From Kitasatospora sp. NBC_01250 (lineage in GTDB: Bacteria > Actinomycetota > Actinomycetes > Streptomycetales > Streptomycetaceae), in the NCBI RefSeq assembly GCF_036226465.1, contig NZ_CP108476.1, forward strand, positions 1,364,001-1,428,000: DNA of 64,000 nt. Direction: 5' to 3'. This document shows positions 48,709 through 57,583 of this stretch, piece after piece. Below the pieces are notes generated by a model, which ran no database searches, was not told where the DNA came from, and was given only the letters and a program-made list of their open reading frames with translations. Position numbers and translations under genes: made by a program. Each line of letters starts with the position of its first letter. Position 1 is the stretch's first letter.

Positions 48709-48724
48709 CCTACCGGCCGGTAGG
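48709..48724. promoter_or_regulatory. Perfect 16-bp palindrome upstream of the amidohydrolase
   Basis: CCTACCGGCCGGTAGG, a TetR-type operator in shape, in the 212-base gap between the amidohydrolase and the zinc-ribbon gene. Its cognate repressor is not adjacent. Confidence 0.7.
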
Positions 48725-48833
48725 CATCACCGGTCGGGCGTCCGGGAAATCCGCTCGCCCAGCCCCGACCCCAGCCCCGACCCGGCCCCGGCACCGCAGC
48801 CGCAGCCGCAGCCGCAGCCCACGTTGCCGGCCG

Positions 48834-49124
48834 TCAGCGCCAGCGACGAGTGCGCGGCGGCGGGCCGTCCATGATCTCGGGGTTCGCCATGAAGAGCATC
48901 AGGTGCCCGCAACCGCGGCAGGCCAGCGCCTCCACGGAACTCTTGCGCGCGAAGACCCGCCCGGGCACGAAGGCCTTCACCAGCAGACGGCCGGATCTGT
49001 CGGTGTGCGCGTCGACCTCGACCTGCCGCAGCTCGCCCGCGCAGAGCGGACAGGCCGTCGGTGCCTGGTACGTCGAGCCGTCGCTGGGCCACTCGTCCAC
49101 GGTGCCCGAGTTCGCGTCCTGCAC
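48834..49124 (-). CDS. Zinc-ribbon protein (96 aa)
   Basis: Contains two Cys pairs, TACPLCAGELR and LACRGCGHLML, spaced like a zinc ribbon, with a Pro/Arg tail (PPPRTRRWR). Small single-domain protein of unknown function. GTG at 49124 is preceded by GGGGGTGG. Confidence 0.75.
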   Translation of the reverse strand: MQDANSGTVDEWPSDGSTYQAPTACPLCAGELRQVEVDAHTDRSGRLLVKAFVPGRVFARKSSVEALACRGCGHLMLFMANPEIMDGPPPRTRRWR

Positions 49125-49227
49125 TCACACCACCCCCTGTTAGACCATTGGCCAACCCCGGTACTGCGGTTGGCCCTGACCGTGCAGGTTAGCCCCGGAC
49201 CGCCGGGGAGGCACCGGGTGGGTCCGG

Positions 49228-49878
49228 TCATTGTCCGCCGGCTCCCCCGGGAACCGGCTCGCCGGGGGCCGGTTCGGCACGGTCCGGCTCGTCGGGGGTG
49301 AGCTCGTCGGCGAGCAGATCCATCAGCAGGCCGTCGTGCCAACTGCCGTCCGCGCCACGCTCGTAGCGGCGCATCACGCCGACCGGGCGGAAGCCGACCT
49401 TGGTGTAGCAGCGGATGGCCGGCGCGTTGTCCGCGGCCGGGTCGATCACCAGCCGGTGGTGGCCCCGGTCGGTGATCAAGTGGCGGGCCAGCGTGCGCAC
49501 GGCGTCCGTGCCGAGGCCGCGACCGTGCAGGGCCGGGTCGAGGTAGATGTCGATGCTCGCATGGCGGTACTCCGGCTCGGTCTCCTCCGACCACTGGATC
49601 GCCCCGGCCACCCGGCCCCGGTGGAGGATCGCGAGCGGGTGGCTGCCCGGCTCGGCGAGGTCCTCGGCCACGGCCGCCGCCAGGTCCTCGCCGCCGCGCC
49701 AGCGCTCGTACACCTCGGGGGTGCGGCGGATCGCGACCAGCGCCGGGACGTCCTCGGCGGTGGCCGGGCGCAGCAGCACCCGGGCGCCGCGCAGGACGCC
49801 GGTGGCAGCGGACGCGACCGACGGCTCGGCGGCGCCCTGCCCGGTGGTGGACCGATCGGCGTTCGACGACTCAGACAT
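49228..49878 (-). CDS. GNAT acetyltransferase, aminoglycoside-6'-acetyltransferase-like (216 aa)
   Basis: Acetyl-CoA-dependent transferase. RVLLRPATAEDVPALVAI opens the fold, GAIQWSEETEPEYRHASIDIYLDP carries the substrate-binding WSEE region, LHGRGLGTDAVRTLARHLI is motif A (acetyl-CoA), and GHHRLVIDPAADNAPAIRCYTKVGF is motif B. The IDIYLDP/GRGLGTDAV pattern resembles AAC(6')-type enzymes in mycobacteria and streptomycetes. A Glu/Pro/Asp C-terminal tail is low complexity. Confidence 0.88.
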   Translation of the reverse strand: MSESSNADRSTTGQGAAEPSVASAATGVLRGARVLLRPATAEDVPALVAIRRTPEVYERWRGGEDLAAAVAEDLAEPGSHPLAILHRGRVAGAIQWSEETEPEYRHASIDIYLDPALHGRGLGTDAVRTLARHLITDRGHHRLVIDPAADNAPAIRCYTKVGFRPVGVMRRYERGADGSWHDGLLMDLLADELTPDEPDRAEPAPGEPVPGGAGGQ

Positions 49879-49951
49879 GCCGGTCAGCCTACGGACCAGG
49901 CGCGCCCGCGCGGTGACGACGCTCCCGCACGGTGCCCGGCCAGCACGTCGG

Positions 49952-50575
49952 TCACCGCCCCTGCGGGTGGCCGCGGTGCTGCTCCCATTCGGGAGCCAGG
50001 ATCGCCATCACCAGATCGTCCGCCCACTCGTCCCCGAACCGGTGTGCCTGGCGACGCACGCCCTCCAGGACGAAGCCGGCCTTCTCGTAGCAGCGTCGCG
50101 CGCGCGGATTGAAGGAGAAGAGACCGAGCGAGATGCGGTGCAGCCCCAGGCGCTCGAAGCCATGGCCGACGATCAGGCGCAGCGCCTCGGTGCCGAGGCC
50201 CCGGTCGCGACCGGCTTCGGCCAGGACGATCCGGAAGTTGCAACTGCGGTTGGCGGGTTCCCACTCGTTGAGCACCACCTCGCCGACACAGTGACCGGTG
50301 GCGCGGTCGACCACCGCCAGGTCCAGCCGGTCGGCCTGCTCGGCGCGGCTGCCGTACCACGCCCGCATCCGCCGCTCGGCGTCCTCGTCCCAGGGCGGGG
50401 GCGGGGTGTTGCCGGGGTCCCCGTTGGCGAAGCGGGCGACCTCGGGGTCGGCCAGCATGCCGCGCAGCACGTCGATGTCCGTTGCCAGTTGGAAGGGACG
50501 CAGCAGCACCCGCTCGCCGACCAGCGTGGGCTTCTCACTGAAAGCGGCCTTCGCACCGGCCCGTTGCTCGCTCAT
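49952..50575 (-). CDS. GNAT acetyltransferase, RimJ/RimL-like (207 aa)
   Basis: GERVLLRPFQLATDIDVLRGML, DRATGHCVGEVVLNEWEPANRSCNFRIVL, and the acetyl-CoA motif GRDRGLGTEALRLIVGHGFERLGLHRISL, followed by NPRARRCYEKAGF: the RimJ/RimL or small-molecule N-acetyltransferase branch. ATG at 50575 chosen. It lies 73 bases from the preceding GNAT gene in the same direction. Confidence 0.9.
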   Translation of the reverse strand: MSEQRAGAKAAFSEKPTLVGERVLLRPFQLATDIDVLRGMLADPEVARFANGDPGNTPPPPWDEDAERRMRAWYGSRAEQADRLDLAVVDRATGHCVGEVVLNEWEPANRSCNFRIVLAEAGRDRGLGTEALRLIVGHGFERLGLHRISLGLFSFNPRARRCYEKAGFVLEGVRRQAHRFGDEWADDLVMAILAPEWEQHRGHPQGR

Positions 50576-50638
50576 GGCCGGATTGTCGATGCCGTCGTCC
50601 GCCGACGGCAAGCGAATTACGCCGTCGGCGGCCGGAGT

Positions 50639-51928
50639 TCAGGCGACGCCGCGGATGCGGTGGACCAGCGGGGCGGCGAGCAGGGTGACCACGGCGGTGA
50701 GGGCGTAGAGACCGCCGTAGCCGCCCAGGTGGGACACGACGGGAGCGGCCAGGGCCGGAGCGAGCACCTGGGGACCGGAGTTGGCGATGTTGATGACGCC
50801 CAGGTCCTTGGCGTGGTCGGCGGCCACCGGCAGCACCTGGGTGACCAGGGCCTGGTCGACGGCCAGATAGATGCCGTACCCCGCGCCGAGCACGAACGCC
50901 GCCACGATGGTGACCGGCCAGCTGTGGAACAGCGCCAGGAGCAGCGCGGCGGCGGCCATCACCACGCAGGAGACGACGACCAGCGCCCGGCGGCGGCCGG
51001 TGCGGTCCGAGATCGCACCAGCGGGGATCGCGGTGAGCAGCGCGGCCGCGGTGTAGACGGCGGTGAGGACGAGGACGCCGCTGTCGGGCGACGGGTAGTG
51101 CACGGCGTCGGTCAGGTAGTAGAGCAGGTACAGGGTGCCGATCGCGTTGCCCAGATTGATCAGCAGACGGGTGAGGAAGGCCCAGCCGAAGTCGGGGTAC
51201 CGGCGGGGGCTGACCCAGTAGCCGGCGGCCAGCGTCCGGAGGCGGAACGGGGCACGCGCCGCGGGCGGGAGAACCGGGTCGCGGCAGAAGAGGACGAAGG
51301 GCAGCCCGAGCACGACGACCGCGATCGCGGTCCCGCCGTAGCCGGCCAGGACGCCGCCGCCGAGCACCGTCACCAGCCCCGCGCCCGCCACCAGCCCCAG
51401 CGACTGGCTGATCCCCGTCCAGCCGGAGACCACGGCCCGCTGCCCGACCGGGACTTGGTCGACGACCGGCGTGGTGACCCCCGCCAGCATGACGTTCAGC
51501 CCTGCCTGCGCCAGCGCCCACCCGACGATGACACCGGGCAGCGAGTGCCGGCCCGCCGTGTACAGCAGGCCGCCCGCGCCGAGCAGCGCACCCAGCACGA
51601 TCCACGGCCGACGACGTCCGAAGCGGGAGGTGGTGCGGTCCGAGACCGCACCGGCCAGCGGGTTGACGAGCATCGCGACGAGCGCGCCGACCCCGGTGAC
51701 CCACGACAGCAAGTCGGCCTTGTGCGCGGCGTCGAGGCGTTCGAGCTGGAGCGGCAGCAGGATCTGGATCGGCGTGAAGAACCCCAGGAAGACGGCCAGG
51801 TTGGCCAGGCTCAGCGCACCGATCCAGCCGCCGCCGACCCGGCCCCGGAGCTCGGCCACCGCCACCACCGGCACCGGCACGGCCGGCTCGGTCGCTCTCC
51901 CGGGCCCCGCGGGCTCGCCACTGATCAT
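50639..51928 (-). CDS. MFS transporter (429 aa)
   Basis: Twelve-helix major facilitator: LANLAVFLGFFTPIQILLPLQL, NPLAGAVSDRTTSRFGRRRPWIVLG (the GxxxDRxGRR/RPW loop of motif A, with S-D-R-T-T-S-R-F-G-R-R typical of sugar/glycoside symporters), and IPAGAISDRTGRRRALVVVS in the second half. The SDRTTSRFGRRRPW loop is characteristic of glycoside-pentoside-hexuronide-like or SUC-type carriers. A fragment of a GH1 beta-glucosidase lies just upstream, which supports a glycoside substrate. Confidence 0.9.
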   Translation of the reverse strand: MISGEPAGPGRATEPAVPVPVVAVAELRGRVGGGWIGALSLANLAVFLGFFTPIQILLPLQLERLDAAHKADLLSWVTGVGALVAMLVNPLAGAVSDRTTSRFGRRRPWIVLGALLGAGGLLYTAGRHSLPGVIVGWALAQAGLNVMLAGVTTPVVDQVPVGQRAVVSGWTGISQSLGLVAGAGLVTVLGGGVLAGYGGTAIAVVVLGLPFVLFCRDPVLPPAARAPFRLRTLAAGYWVSPRRYPDFGWAFLTRLLINLGNAIGTLYLLYYLTDAVHYPSPDSGVLVLTAVYTAAALLTAIPAGAISDRTGRRRALVVVSCVVMAAAALLLALFHSWPVTIVAAFVLGAGYGIYLAVDQALVTQVLPVAADHAKDLGVINIANSGPQVLAPALAAPVVSHLGGYGGLYALTAVVTLLAAPLVHRIRGVA

Positions 51929-52147
51929 GAGCAGTACTCACTTCCGGCCGGGTCAGGTGGGTCCGGAGCGGGGCGCTCGCCTCCCGCTCCGTCGGGAGTG
52001 CTCAACTGCCTTGCCGGCTCCGGGTGATCAGGTCACGGCGAGAAGTATCCATCCGGGGAACGGGCGACGGAAGCCGTCGGGAGTGCGGCGCATGCACCCT
52101 GCCTGCGAGCACAGCAAGATCCTCTCCCGGCCCCTCCAAGGACCCCG

Positions 52148-52276
52148 GAGCTGCCTTGAGTGCCGGTGTCGGTGATGGTCGATCAGGTCCCGGCACCAGG
52201 CGTACGACGCCTTCGGTGTTCGCCGCCGCGTCGCGAAGTCGACGTGGACGAGGCCGAAGCGCTGCTGGTCACCCTC
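52148..52276 (-). pseudogene. C-terminal fragment of GH1 beta-glucosidase
   Basis: The minus-strand frame EGDQQRFGLVHVDFATRRR followed by TPKASYAWCRDLIDHH is the exact end of GH1 beta-glucosidases (usually RFGLVHVD...QRRTPKAS..WYRDLI). Nothing homologous lies upstream of it: the preceding 140 bases have no frame with other GH1 motifs, and the frame has no start. It sits next to an MFS glycoside transporter and probably marks the loss of a hydrolase-transporter pair. Confidence 0.85.
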
Positions 52277-52418
52277 GGGCCGTCGAACACCCTGGCATCG
52301 TGTTCGCCTTCCGGCCTCAGGCCGCGCGGGCGGACCGCACGGGCTGAACCCGCCTGCCGGACCGACCCCTGGTACTGGCGTCGACCGCGTGGAAGACGAG
52401 TGCGCTGCTCAGCCTGGA

Positions 52419-52607
52419 CTACGGAGCGGCCGTGATGCTCGGGGCCAGTCGCTGGGGATTGACGTCGCTGGTCAGCGCGCCTGCGGTGAAGCCGACAGGC
52501 AGGAGGACGATCAGGGCGGGGCTGTGCAGCCGGCTCGCCAGGATCTGCGAGCCGACGGCGAGCACCAGGATCAGGACCGCCCCGATGAGGATCCGGTTCG
52601 TCCTCAC
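52419..52607 (-). pseudogene. N-terminal fragment of a cation:proton antiporter (62 aa)
   Basis: MRTNRILIGAVLILVLAVGSQ continuing as ILASRLHSPALIVLLPVGFTAGALTSDVNPQRL matches the start of CPA1-type Na+/H+ or K+/H+ antiporters, which in intact homologues read ILASRLRIPALIVLLPVGFTAGALT and continue for more than 400 residues. Here the frame stops after APSITAAP. Two membrane helices remain, so the piece may be expressed but cannot transport. Confidence 0.75.
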
Positions 52608-52768
52608 GTCCCCTCCGGCCAGGACGATTCACTGGACGAGCTGATAGAGGCTCGTGCCGGCTCCCGCCGGAGCGGGCGCGAACGTCGCGCAGAGCAACGT
52701 CACGAGCGCGGCCGCGTACCTCAGGTGGGCAGGCCGGTGAGGACGAGGTCGAGGAGCATGGGCCGCAG

Positions 52769-53689
52769 TCACTTCTCCCATGGCGAGATGCCCCATCTGA
52801 CGGTGTGCCGCTCGCCCGGTCCGAGGGCGACGATCGACGTACCGCTGCGGAAGGCGTCCGGCGGGCAGGACATCGGTTCGATGGCGACCGCCCGACGACG
52901 TTCCCTCTCCGGCAGGGTGTCGCCGGTGTACACCTGCAGGAAGTCCGCCCCCTCGCCGAGCCAGACATCCGTACCCTGTTCCCCCGACGGGTGGGCCAGG
53001 CGTACCACGGCGCGACCGCGGGCGTCCCGGTCGAGATCGCCGAACGGGGTGTCCAGGTGCTGGGCGCCGATCGCCCTCGGTGTGCGGAAGTCGTACGGGG
53101 TGCCCGCAACCGGTTCGGCGGCCACGGGCAGGCCCAGGTCGTCGGTACGGAGCCAACTCCGCGCCGGCACGGTCAGCACCGCTTCGTCGACCGCGGCCGT
53201 ACCGACGGTGAGGTAAGGATGCTGGCCGACGCCGTACGGCGCGACGCTCGCGCCCTGGTTCAGCGCGGTCACGGCCACCTCGAGGCCCTCGTCGCCCAGG
53301 ACGTACTCGGCTCGGATCCGCAGGTGGAAGGGGTAGCCGGGCTGCGGCCACAACGTGACTTCCAGCACGGCTCGGCTGTCCGCCACCTCCAGTACCTGCC
53401 ACGAGGTCCAGCGGAGCAGACCGTGGATCGCGTTGCCGTTCACCGGCTCGGTCAGCGGAAGTTGCAGGTCCTGCCCGTGCCACCGGTAGCGGCCGCCCCC
53501 GACCCGGTTCGGCCACGGCACCAGGAGTTGGCCGCGTCCTCCCGTGATCCGGCCGTCGGCAGCGAAGCCGTCGAGAACCGGACGTTCGCCGATCGCGTAG
53601 TGCCGAAGGGCGCCGCCCAGCTCGACGACGACCACGGACTGGCTCCCATGACGCAGTGTCAGCTGCCGTCCGGTCCGGCTCTCGCGCAC
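52769..53689 (-). CDS. Aldose 1-epimerase family protein (306 aa)
   Basis: Mutarotase fold. The conserved blocks are GRGQLLVPWPNRVGGGRY (Asn-Arg), GNAIHGLLRWTSWQVL with the catalytic His, YGVGQHPYLTV with the second His, and the Glu of VAIEPMSCPPDAF. It interconverts anomers of glucose or galactose. GTG at 53689, behind AGGAGG, is preferred over the longer ATG frame that starts in Arg-rich sequence. Gluconokinase follows upstream. Confidence 0.92.
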   Translation of the reverse strand: MRESRTGRQLTLRHGSQSVVVVELGGALRHYAIGERPVLDGFAADGRITGGRGQLLVPWPNRVGGGRYRWHGQDLQLPLTEPVNGNAIHGLLRWTSWQVLEVADSRAVLEVTLWPQPGYPFHLRIRAEYVLGDEGLEVAVTALNQGASVAPYGVGQHPYLTVGTAAVDEAVLTVPARSWLRTDDLGLPVAAEPVAGTPYDFRTPRAIGAQHLDTPFGDLDRDARGRAVVRLAHPSGEQGTDVWLGEGADFLQVYTGDTLPERERRRAVAIEPMSCPPDAFRSGTSIVALGPGERHTVRWGISPWEK

Positions 53690-53881
53690 GCGGCCTCCTC
53701 GCACTGCCTGAGGGCGGATCCAACCCACGAGCCCGAGCGCCGTGGCGGCCCGACGAGTCCGGGCCCCTCGATCGGCAGGGTGCGGGCACGCAGGGTCCAA
53801 ATCAAGCGAGACACGATCCCGCCTCCGGAACAGCTCGGCGGGTTCGCCCTTTGAGACGATTCCTGGCGCGCCGGGCGCCCT

Positions 53882-54439
53882 TCAGCTGTCCGGTGACGTT
53901 CTGAGCCCGTCGGCACCGAGCAGCTCCAACGCCCTGGCGACGGTCTGCTCCGGGGAACCCGCGAGCGGCACCACGTACGGGTGCTCGTCCGCCGCCGGCT
54001 CCTCGAAGTCCTCGAACTGACTCGCCAGCAGCTCGACCGGGAAGAAGTGGCCCCGCCGCGCGGCCAGCCGCGACGCGATGAGCTCCCGGCTCCCCTGCAG
54101 GTACAGCAGCCGAACCTCCGGCCGCCCGTCCCGCAGATAGTCCCGGTACGATCGCTTCAGCGCCGAGCAGGCCACGACGCCCGACGCGCCGCTTGCGATC
54201 TGTTCATCCATCCACCGCGTGACCCGGCCGAGCCACGGCCACCGGTCCGCATCGGCGAGCGGATGACCGGCGGCCATCCTGGCCCGGTCCTGTGGGGTGT
54301 GGAGGTCGTCCGTCTCCAGGAAGGACAGCCCGAGCCGTTCGGCCAGCATGGCCGCCACCGTGCTCTTGCCTGACCCGGAAACGCCCAGAACCACGAGGAT
54401 CGTCGTCCGGCGCGGTGGATCCGCGCGCTTCGTTGCCAT
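53882..54439 (-). CDS. gntK: Gluconokinase (185 aa)
   Basis: Phosphorylates gluconate to 6-phosphogluconate. P-loop VLGVSGSGKSTVAAMLAERLG, acceptor site ETDDLHTPQDRARMAAGHPL (split), VVACSALKRSYRDYLRDG, and LYLQGSRELIASRLAARRGHFFPVELLASQF all match the short bacterial GntK. Its product is the substrate of Gnd at the other end of this window. ATG at 54439 chosen; the frame upstream of it is not homologous to anything. Reads toward aldose epimerase. Confidence 0.94.
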   Translation of the reverse strand: MATKRADPPRRTTILVVLGVSGSGKSTVAAMLAERLGLSFLETDDLHTPQDRARMAAGHPLADADRWPWLGRVTRWMDEQIASGASGVVACSALKRSYRDYLRDGRPEVRLLYLQGSRELIASRLAARRGHFFPVELLASQFEDFEEPAADEHPYVVPLAGSPEQTVARALELLGADGLRTSPDS

Positions 54440-54613
54440 GCCACGATCCTCCGAGCACTCGTGGGCTGTCGCCTCCCGCAGTGCCGCCGGGGGTGTCAGC
54501 GGCCGGTTCGGATGCTGATCCGCCGCCAGACCGCTCGTTGGAACCTGAGCGTGAGGACACCCACCGCGGGGACGATCGTCGGCAAGCCGAGCGGCTCGTC
54601 CGGTACCGCTCTC

Positions 54614-54657
54614 CGGGCACGACCGGGACAGGCCGCGGCCTGTCCCGGTCGTGCCCG
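54614..54657. repeat. Perfect 44-bp palindrome between divergent genes
   Basis: Two 22-base arms with no spacer. The gap 54440-54825 (386 bases) separates the divergent gluconokinase and GH15 genes, so a terminator is not expected here. Just right of it GGCAGGCACGT occurs twice (54666 and 54702). A minus-strand frame ending RRISIRTGR at about 54496 may be a gene relic, which would explain a terminator in this position. Confidence 0.8.
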
Positions 54658-54825
54658 CCGATGCCTGGCAGGCACGTGACTGGTCCATCCGGAGTACCCG
54701 GTGGGCAGGCACGTCCTGCCTGGTCACAGCGGATTCCGGGATCATCGGCAACAGACGTGGAGCGCATGCTCGCGGCTGGTCGGATAGTGGGACGCGGGGG
54801 ATCTTCCCGAGATCGCGGAGACACC

Positions 54826-56646
54826 ATGGACCGCTATCCGCCTATCGCCGACCACGGTCTGGTGGGCGACCTGCAGACCGCCGCGCTGGTCTCGTCCCAA
54901 GGGGTCGTCGACTGGTTCGCAGCTCCTCGGTTCGACTCACCCAGCATCTTCGCCGCCCTGCTCGACCACGACCGGGGCGGCTACTTCCTCTTCGCCCCGG
55001 AGGAGGCGGATGTCACGTACAAGCAGCTCTACTACCCCGACACCGCCGTCCTGGTGACCCGGTTCATGTCCCCCGACGGGGTCGGCGAGGTGATCGACTG
55101 CATGCCACCCGACCGGACGGGCACGCCCACCGACCGGCACACGCTGATTCGCGTCGTGCGCGCGGTGCGGGGCACTGTGCGGTTCGTCCTGGACTGCCGT
55201 CCGCGGTTCGACTACGGCCGTGCCCCTCACGAACTCGATCTCCAGGGCGAGACCGCGGTGTTCCACGCCCCGGAACTGGCCGGATACCTGCAGAGCACCT
55301 TCCCCGTGGAACGCAACGGGAACGACGTGCGCGGAGAGGTCACGCTGAACGCCGGGGAGCTGGCGGGTGCCGCCTTCACCGTCTGCGTCCCGGACGGGGC
55401 CCCGCCCGCGCCGATCACCGTGGAGGAGCTCAGTGACCGGCTCTTCGACATCGGCAACTTCTGGCAGGGCTGGCTGCGCACCTCCACCTACCGCGGCCGA
55501 TGGCCGAACATGGTGGGCCGCTCCGCCATCACGCTCAAACTCCTCACCTACCACCCCACGGGCGCCCCGGTCGCCGCGGCGACCATGGGCCTTCCCGAGC
55601 AGATCGGTGGCGAGCGCAACTGGGACTACCGCTACACCTGGGTCCGTGACGGCTCGCTGTCCGTCCGAGCGCTGCTCGACCTCGGATTCGCCGAGGAGGC
55701 CACCCGGTTCACCCACTGGCTGCGCGACCGCCTGGCCGAACGAGCGGGGTCCGACGGCGAGCGTCTGCAGATCATGTACCGGGTCGACGGCGATCCCGAC
55801 ATCCCCGAGGTGATCCTCGACCACTTCGAGGGCTACCGCGGCTCGGCCCCGGTCCGGGCCGGCAACGCCGCCATGGACCAGTTGCAGCTCGACATCTACG
55901 GCGAGGTGCTCTACGCCCTGGCCGAGGGCGGCACCGTGGGCCAGCACACGGGCTATCACGGGTGGAAGGGGCTCGCCGCCGCCCTGGACTGGCTCGCCGA
56001 CTCCTGGGACCGTCCCGACGAGGGCATCTGGGAGACCCGCGGCGGACGCAAGGACTTCACCTACAGCCGGGTGATGTGCTGGGCCGCCTTCGACGCCGGG
56101 CTCCGTCTGGCCACCGAGTTCAGCAGGCCCGCCGACCTCGCGCGCTGGACCACCGCCCGCGACGCCATCCTCGAGCAGGTGATGACCCGCGGGTGGAGCG
56201 ACAAGGAGCAGGCTCTCGTCCAGCACTACGACGGGGACGTGCTGGACGCGTCCTTGCTGCTCATCCCCCGGGTCGGCTTCCTCGCGCCCAAGGGCCCGGG
56301 CTGGCTGTCCACGCTGGACGCCATCGACCGCAAACTCGTCTCCGACAGCCTCGTCTACCGCTACGACCCGGCCGCCTCGCCCGACGGTCTACGAGGCTCC
56401 GAGGGCACGTTCAGCCTCTGCACCTTCCTCTACGTCGATGCGATGGCCCGGGCCGGCCGGACCGAGCAGGGGCGCTACGCCTTCGAGAAGATGCAGACCT
56501 ACGCCAACCACGTCGGTCTCTTCGCCGAGGAGATCGGGCCGAGCGGGGAGCAACTGGGCAACTTCCCCCAGGCGTTCACCCATCTCTCGCTGATCATGGC
56601 CGCCACCACCCTCGACGCGGCACTCGACCGGGAACAGGCTCGCTGA
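54826..56646 (+). CDS. Glycoside hydrolase family 15 protein, trehalase/glucoamylase-like (606 aa)
   Basis: RYPPIADHGLVGDLQTAALVSSQGVVDWF at the start and the N-terminal beta-sandwich with TLIRVVRAVRG, then the (alpha/alpha)6 barrel with NWDYRYTWVRDGSLSVRALL (substrate Asp/Arg), YRGSAPVRAGNAA, and GLFAEEIGPSGEQLGNFPQAF, where the catalytic Glu residues sit. Actinobacterial GH15 proteins of this form are trehalases or glucoamylases. The ATG at 54826 follows GGAGA. Cytoplasmic, no signal peptide. Confidence 0.93.
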   Translation: MDRYPPIADHGLVGDLQTAALVSSQGVVDWFAAPRFDSPSIFAALLDHDRGGYFLFAPEEADVTYKQLYYPDTAVLVTRFMSPDGVGEVIDCMPPDRTGTPTDRHTLIRVVRAVRGTVRFVLDCRPRFDYGRAPHELDLQGETAVFHAPELAGYLQSTFPVERNGNDVRGEVTLNAGELAGAAFTVCVPDGAPPAPITVEELSDRLFDIGNFWQGWLRTSTYRGRWPNMVGRSAITLKLLTYHPTGAPVAAATMGLPEQIGGERNWDYRYTWVRDGSLSVRALLDLGFAEEATRFTHWLRDRLAERAGSDGERLQIMYRVDGDPDIPEVILDHFEGYRGSAPVRAGNAAMDQLQLDIYGEVLYALAEGGTVGQHTGYHGWKGLAAALDWLADSWDRPDEGIWETRGGRKDFTYSRVMCWAAFDAGLRLATEFSRPADLARWTTARDAILEQVMTRGWSDKEQALVQHYDGDVLDASLLLIPRVGFLAPKGPGWLSTLDAIDRKLVSDSLVYRYDPAASPDGLRGSEGTFSLCTFLYVDAMARAGRTEQGRYAFEKMQTYANHVGLFAEEIGPSGEQLGNFPQAFTHLSLIMAATTLDAALDREQAR

Positions 56647-56652
56647 GCATCC

Positions 56653-57400
56653 ATGGCGACCCGCACAGGATCCCCCGGCCCACCACCGCTGAGTTCGGCC
56701 GAGTTCCGCGCGCTCTACCAGCGAGGCGAACGCCCTGCAGTTCGCCTCGGACCGCTTCGCCATGAACGTGCACGGCGACGCCGACGGCCACATCGACGCC
56801 CTGTGCCACGTCGTCTACGACGGCACCCTGCACAACGGCGTGGCCGCGAGCAGCCTGACCGCGACCGGGGCGACGAAGCTGTCCATCGACGTGGCGCGGG
56901 ACGGAATCGTCGGCCGCGGCGTGCTGCTCGACATTCCTCGTCTGCGCGGCGTGCCGTGGCTCGAACCCGGCGACCACGTGACCGGAGAGGAACTGGCCGC
57001 CGCCGAGAGCGCGCAGCATCTGCGGGTCACCCGGGGGGACCTGCTCTTCGTGCGGGTCGGCCATCGCCGCCGTCAGCGCGAACTCGGGCCGTGGAACGCG
57101 GCCGAGGCTCGCGCCGGGCTCCACCCCACGGCCATGGGGTTCCTGGCGGACCGGCAGGTCGCGGCGCTCGGCAGCGACGGCAACAGCGACACCGCTCCCA
57201 GCACCACGGAGGGGGTGGCCTTCCCGGTGCACGTTCTCGGCATCCACGCCATGGGCCTGCACCTGCTGGACTACCTGCAGTTCGAGGATCTGGTGCCGAT
57301 CTGCGAGGAGCAGGGCCGCTGGTCGTTCCTCTGCGTGATCGCCCCGCTCCGGCTTCCCGGCGCCACCGGATCACCGGTCAATCCCATCGCGGTCCTGTGA
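56653..57400 (+). pseudogene. Cyclase-family (kynurenine-formamidase-like) relic with internal deletion
   Basis: From the ATG at 56762 the frame is a good cyclase-family C-terminal two thirds (NVHGDADGHIDALCHVVYDG with the metal-binding His-x3-Asp-x3-His like site, GVLLDIPRLRG, IHAMGLHLLDYLQFEDL). Codons before the ATG, GNALQFASDRFAM, are still homologous, but the frame is closed by no start and the expected preceding 70-80 residues are gone. An N-terminal piece, PPLSSAEFRALYQR, is present 56653-56745 in another frame. This is consistent with one deletion plus a frameshift. Confidence 0.75.
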
Positions 57401-57583
57401 CGTGCGAACACCCGAGAACGGGAGCCCATGGCAACACCAAGTTCTACGGGCGGCGCTCTTCCGGCTGCGCCCCCAGGACTTCGGCGAGCTGCGCCACCAC
57501 GACGGCAACCCGATCGACCGGCTGCGCTGAACGCCCACTGGTCCGCGCCGGACAGCGGCCGAACCGGAGGGGCCCCGGTCGGG

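Noticed and set aside
48727..48860. Minus-strand Gly-Cys repeat frame (GCGCGCGCGAGAG) after the zinc-ribbon gene
   Set aside because: No start codon in this frame downstream of the zinc-ribbon stop; it comes from CAGCCG and CCCGAC simple repeats.
52629..52781. Minus-strand frame ending in a hydrophobic segment (RYAAALVTLLCATFAPAPAG)
   Set aside because: It overlaps the aldose epimerase end and has no clear family. It could be another relic, but I cannot support it.
54496..54610. Minus-strand end VPDEPLGLPTIVPAVGVLTL followed by RFQRAVWRRISIRTGR and stop
   Set aside because: Plausible C-terminus of a lost gene, but unrecognised and without a start.
57440..57530. Plus-strand gene end AALFRLRPQDFGELRHHDG plus NPIDRLR and stop
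   Set aside because: Looks like a natural C-terminus, but I recognise no family and there is no start; kept only as support for the decay corridor.
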